Below are positions 59,905 through 64,000 of a DNA stretch of 64,000 nt, piece after piece (positions within the stretch are counted from its first letter, which is position 1; the number at the start of each line of letters is the position of its first letter). The DNA lies in NCBI GenBank assembly GCA_024138025.1, contig JAMXBD010000429.1, positions 372,001-436,000 on the forward strand, in the 5' to 3' direction. This DNA comes from Combretum micranthum (taxonomy: Eukaryota; Streptophyta; Magnoliopsida; Myrtales; Combretaceae). The translations under genes were made by a program, and so were the position numbers. The notes under the pieces were generated by a model. The model was not told the DNA's origin, did no database searches, and worked only from the letters and a program-made list of their open reading frames with translations.

Positions 59905-62890
59905 GAAAAATGATCCTGGATTTTAGATAGTAGTGCAATTGATCATATGTCACTTTACTTGGACCTTTTATCCAATATACTCACAGTAATAAATTCTATA
60001 CCAATTAAAATGCTCGATGGACACACAACCTTTGTTGATAAAATAGGTTGTATCCAAATTGCTCCAAATATTACTCTTCATAATGTACTTTACACAACAC
60101 AATTTGCTTACAACTTGTAGTCTATACACAAATTGACAAAGGACAGCAATGTTGTTGTCCAATTCACTTCCCAAAATTGGTTTATACAGGACTCGAAGAG
60201 TAATAAACACCTTGTTGTTACACAAGAGCACAAAGGCTTTTACATACTTCAAAAGGAAGACGCTGGTGTTTCTCCAACTCTTGATGTTCTAGCTGGTCGT
60301 GTATATCTTATTAGTAGTAATAAGGATTATGACTCTTTTATGAGATTGATTCACAATAGACTTGGTCATTCTTCAGTTGTTAAATTGCAACATTTAAAGG
60401 ATTATAAATTTTTAGATTTTAAAGGCTTTGTTTGTTCTACTTGCCAAGAGGCTAAGTTCCATATACTTCCTTTTAGTAGAAATAATAAAGTGTCTTCTTT
60501 CACCTTTCCATTTGATCCATTTAGATGTTTAGGGGCCTTTTCACATTGCTTCCTTGAGTGATGCTGGATATTTTCTCACTATTATTGATGATTATTCTAG
60601 ATGTACTTGGACTTACTTGCTTAATAATAGATTTCAAATACCTAATATCTTGTCACATTTTTTCAAGCATGTACAAAATCATTTTTAAACTTATTCAAAA
60701 TTTGTAAGATTAGAGAATGGAGGGAATTTGTGTCTAAAACCTATAGATCCCTTTTCCATTCTTTAAGCATTATTCATCAACACACAATACCATATACACC
60801 TCAACAAAATAGTCGTGTTGAGAGGAAACATCATCATTTACTTGATATATTCTCGTGCCTTAAGAATTCATGCAAATTTGCCTAAAGAATTTTGGGGAGA
60901 ATACATTCTTGTTGCCACTTGTCTTATAAATCATATGCCTACGTCTATTCTTTCATGGAAAACACCAGTTGAAAAGCTTTATGGGACTGTTCCGGGTCAC
61001 AATTACTTAAAAGGTGTCTAGATGTTTGTGTTTTGTGAAAAATCCTTTTGAATCCATTGATAAATTTGATCCTTGTGGCATTAAATGTGCTCTTTGGTTA
61101 TGGGGTCAATCTAAAGGATGTAGAGTGCATGATTGGGTTATTAAATCTATCTTTGTGTCAAGGGATGTTGTGTTTTTTAGTCTCGATTTCTTTTTAAAGA
61201 ATCTGGTCAAGATTGTGTTCCTATTACTAATACAATCAATTATATCCCTTTAGCTAGTAATGAGCTTAGTTATATTGCTTCTGACCCTTTAAATGCAGCT
61301 TCTATTCCTGAAATTGTGACTAGTCTCATGATTTTTCTCCTACTGTATCAGAATTACACTTAGAAGATCATCTAGAACCCAACAAACACCTAAATGGCTT
61401 GAGGATTTTGTGCATTCACTTCTTACTTCTTCTAAAATACAACCACTTCCTTTCCAATAATGTATCCTGTTTTCTCCTCATTCTTTTGATTCTTACCCAC
61501 ATGATTATGATGTATCATTAGCTAATGTGCTTTCAATGTGAGAACATTCTAATTACTTAGAAGCAGCTACTCAACAAGAATGGATTAGTGCAATGCAAAA
61601 TGAATGAATGCTTTAGAATTGAATGGCACTTGGGAATTGACCTCCTTATCGAAAGGAAAACAAGCTGTTGGACATAAGTGGTTCGACAAAATCAAACATA
61701 GATCTGATGAGAGTGTTGAGAGGTGCAATGTTAGGTTGGTTGTAAAGGGGTTTACATAAATAGAAGGGGAGGATTATACTGAAACATTTTCTCTTGTTGC
61801 ACTGTTTTAGGCGGCCTATTCATCAAATAGGTATAATAATGCCTTCTTCATGGGCATTTGGATGAAGGAATTTACACGTTACCTCTCTTGGTTATTCAAG
61901 GCTTCCTTTTTCCTAATTTTGTCGTCTCTAGCAATCTTATATGGACTTAAGGATGCAACTAAGCAATGGAACTTGGAGTTCTTATCTTCTTTCACAAGGA
62001 TTCTCTCAATCCTCTCATGTTCACTCCTTGTACACTCAATTTTCACCTGTTGGTTCCATTGTTATTCTTTTATGTTGATGATATGCTTATCACAGACACT
62101 AATTCTAGTGGAGTTGATCATTTGGAGGCTGTTTTACATGATATATTTACTATCAAGATCTTGGTTTGGCAAGATATTTCTTGGGCTTGAGTTATGTCAT
62201 ACAACTATTGGTTTGTTGATTCATTAAAGGAAATTTATTCTTGACACTTTGCTTGATGTTGGTATGTCTGATGCAAAACTAGCTTCTACTCTTTGCCAAG
62301 TGGTTTTAAATTTGATCCTTCTTGTGGTGATTTACTAGATAATGTCTTTCTATCGTCATCTTATTAGGAAGCTACTCTATGTTGCTATGATTAGACCTGA
62401 CGTTACTTTTGCTATCCACTGTTTGAGTCAACTTATTTATGCTCCTCGGGTGCCTCATCTTTGAGCTTTATTTCACTTGCTTCAATATCTTAAGGGTAAA
62501 TTACATGGGACTTTTCTATGCTTCTTATTCTTCCTTACAATTACATGGCTATTGTGATGTCGATTGGGCTACCAATGCTTATGATAAAAAATCCATTTCT
62601 AGTTATGCATCTTTCTTGGTTCCTCTTTGATATCTTGGAAATCTAAGAAACAAAGTACTATAACTACTTTTAGCACTAAGGCTGAATACCGCAGTCTTGC
62701 TTTTGCCGCCAAGGGGCTCTTATGAATTTCTTACTTGTTGTGGGATCTTCATATTGATACTTAGCTACCTAGTGCTCTATATTATGACAACCAGTCTACA
62801 TTGCTAATTGCGTCTAATTTTTGTCTTCATCGTCTTACCAACACATTGACATTGATATTCATTTTGTTTGTGATCATATTCGTAGTGGTT
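59905..62890 (+). pseudogene. Copia pol remnants: protease, integrase, reverse transcriptase, RNase H
   Basis: The protease reads SWILDSSAIDHMS (about 59910-59950), with Asp-Ser-Ser where Asp-Ser/Thr-Gly is expected. The GAG-pre-integrase block (60133-60561) contains IHNRLGHSSVVKLQHLKDY and CSTCQEAKFHILPF. The integrase piece (60780-61020) shows YTPQQNSRVERKHHH and LPKEFWGEYILVATCLINHM. RT pieces are WISAMQNE-like at 61580-61615, LNGTWELTSLSKGKQAVGHKW at 61620-61690, and FYVDDMLITDTNSSG at 62070-62110. RNase H has GYCDVDWATNAYDKKSIS at 62540-62600 and the terminal HIDIDIHFVCDHI at 62840-62880. The blocks lie in different frames separated by stops, so nothing functional can be made. Confidence 0.85.
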
Positions 62891-63010
62891 TTTTCGCATA
62901 TATCATGTTTTTTCACATGCATAGTTTGTTGATCTTTTTACAGAGTGTTGCCTATTACACAACTTCAATCTCTTTCTTGCAATGTTGTCTCTACAAGACA
63001 ATCCAACATG

Positions 63011-63018
63011 AGGGGGAA
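63011..63018 (+). other. Polypurine tract of the downstream copia element
   Basis: The purine run agggggaa lies three bases before the 3' LTR start TGAAGTATAT, as expected for the plus-strand primer. Confidence 0.75.
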
Positions 63019-63020
63019 TA

Positions 63021-63152
63021 TGAAGTATATTCGATTGGATATGAATTCCGTATATATAGCTTGCTATAGGTCTATTATAACCAACTGAAGCTATTATAAT
63101 TTTTTGAATTGCTCCCTCTGTTTTTTTCTCTGTTTGCACATCTTGTTCTTCA
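63021..63152 (+). repeat. 3' LTR of the downstream copia element
   Basis: Starts tgaagtatattcg and ends near ttgttcttca. It pairs with 58520-58710 but is shorter by a deletion in its first third. Confidence 0.72.
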
Positions 63153-64000
63153 AGCTTAGCAGTAGAGGATCAGATCAATTCCTGTTCCTCACGTTAATTT
63201 CATAGTATTTACATTTTTTATGTGTTTTTTTTTCCTAGTAATGTGTATTCTGTTTATATTACAGAAAAATCAATCACTATTAAAAGGACATTTCTTTTCT
63301 AGTGGGCCGACCATAGTAATGATTTGTGCAGCACCAATCGATTGCTTTGATTGATTGCATTCAGTCTGGACGGACATTAGGTTCATTAATTTATTATGTG
63401 TCACCTACATAGTTTAATGAAATTGCAAGCAGTTCTACTTATTGCATATGAGAAGCATCTTTTTATCAAGCTAACTTTTATTTTTTATTTTAGCTTATAA
63501 ATATATATTCATAAAGAGATACAAACTTCTTTTCTTTCTTTTCTTTTTTTTTTTTTTTTTAATTTTTTGACATCCATGTATTAGGTATTGGTTTTGCAAA
63601 TTGTAACATGGCGGCAAGAGTGTATTTTGATTAAGGAAATTGTTATCGCTGAGGGGATGTTATCATTTGCATTATTGGCGGAAATATGTTTGTCTTTTTA
63701 ATTTTTAATATTTAATAAAGCAGCATTTGACTATTAAGTTAAAAACAAGATAAAGTTATCCAAAAGCATGTACTCCATGAATCAGAAGAACGACAATCCA
63801 GCCTCAATGATTAAAGAAAGGAAAAATGATAAAGAAAAGTGATAAAACTCCTTTGGTTACCTGAATTTTGGCAATTGACGATTATGTATTTGTATTTTTA
63901 AGAAGATCAATTTTATACCTAACTAAATTTTTCGTTCCCCTTTTCACTATCTCCCTAATCATTACCTAACATATCAATTACTTCAAGAGACAATAAAAAA
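63153..64000. other. Intergenic AT-rich DNA to window end
   Basis: A T-run with ttc repeats lies at 63520-63560. The last 160 bases have the 'acctgaattttggcaattga' texture of the palindromic MITEs seen elsewhere, perhaps one cut by the window edge. No gene signal. Confidence 0.45.

Larger units (their letters stand above)
58520..63152 (+). mobile_element. Ty1-copia retrotransposon, degenerate, plus strand
   Basis: The order on the plus strand is 5' LTR (58520 to about 58710), gag (58769-59680), protease (about 59910-59950), GAG-pre-integrase and integrase (60133-61020), reverse transcriptase (61560-62190), RNase H (62500-62890), polypurine tract (63011-63018) and 3' LTR (63021-63152). Integrase before RT places it in Ty1-copia. 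The expected tRNA-Met primer site is not recognisable after the 5' LTR. The target-site duplication is also not evident. The body has many stops and frameshifts. It sits 1.2 kb downstream of the GALS gene in the same orientation. Confidence 0.85.

Overview
The window looks like nuclear DNA of a eudicot plant. It is strongly AT-rich, has no operon-like gene packing, and is built mostly from nested plant transposable-element remains (Ty1-copia, Ty3-gypsy-type solo LTRs, Mutator-like and hAT-like DNA elements, MITEs). Its only convincing host gene has plant-type introns and encodes a plant cell-wall glycosyltransferase. No tRNA, rRNA, CRISPR or prokaryotic feature was seen. Most element calls rest on terminal repeats, target-site duplications (TSDs) and conserved protein motifs read by eye. 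Family names below superfamily level are inference.

Layout. 1-1142: tail of a copia-type LTR cut by the window edge. 1398-3437: a terminal-inverted-repeat (TIR) element with a hAT-like element (1495-2382) inside it. 5281-5758: a MITE. 5786-9399: a 3.6 kb solo LTR with an exact 5-bp TSD. 12154-17064: a 4.9 kb Mutator-like element whose cargo is a broken MuDR N-terminal domain followed by a plant mobile domain (PMD) pseudogene. 18385-18612, 33773-33993, 39855-40079 and 49143-49432: four copies of one short MITE family. 21647-27748: a dead full-length copia element on the minus strand with both LTRs, primer-binding site and polypurine tract. It is split by a 1.1 kb hAT-like insertion (25350-26481) with an exact 8-bp TSD. 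28695-29013: a palindromic MITE. 29611-29884: a Ty3-gypsy gag fossil. 31382-32338: a tandem duplication. 32822-33140: an unexplained GC-rich island. 36276-39736: a second 3.5 kb solo LTR containing a 580-bp tandem duplication. 41571-41805: a MITE. 45455-48118: a solo copia-type LTR with exact TSD, carrying a 1.0 kb hAT-like element (45685-46709), also with exact TSD. 52895-53593: a probable degraded hAT-like element.

The host gene (54609-57364, plus strand, three exons) encodes a galactan beta-1,4-galactosyltransferase of the GALS family (GT92/DUF23), which extends beta-1,4-galactan side chains of pectin in the Golgi. Its exons are well conserved, but the membrane-anchor part and the lumenal part of exon 1 are in different reading frames. 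One base appears to be missing near 54813-54817. This is either a sequencing or assembly error or a real disabling allele.

Downstream, 58520-63152 is a second dead copia element on the plus strand. The rest is AT-rich intergenic DNA with microsatellites.
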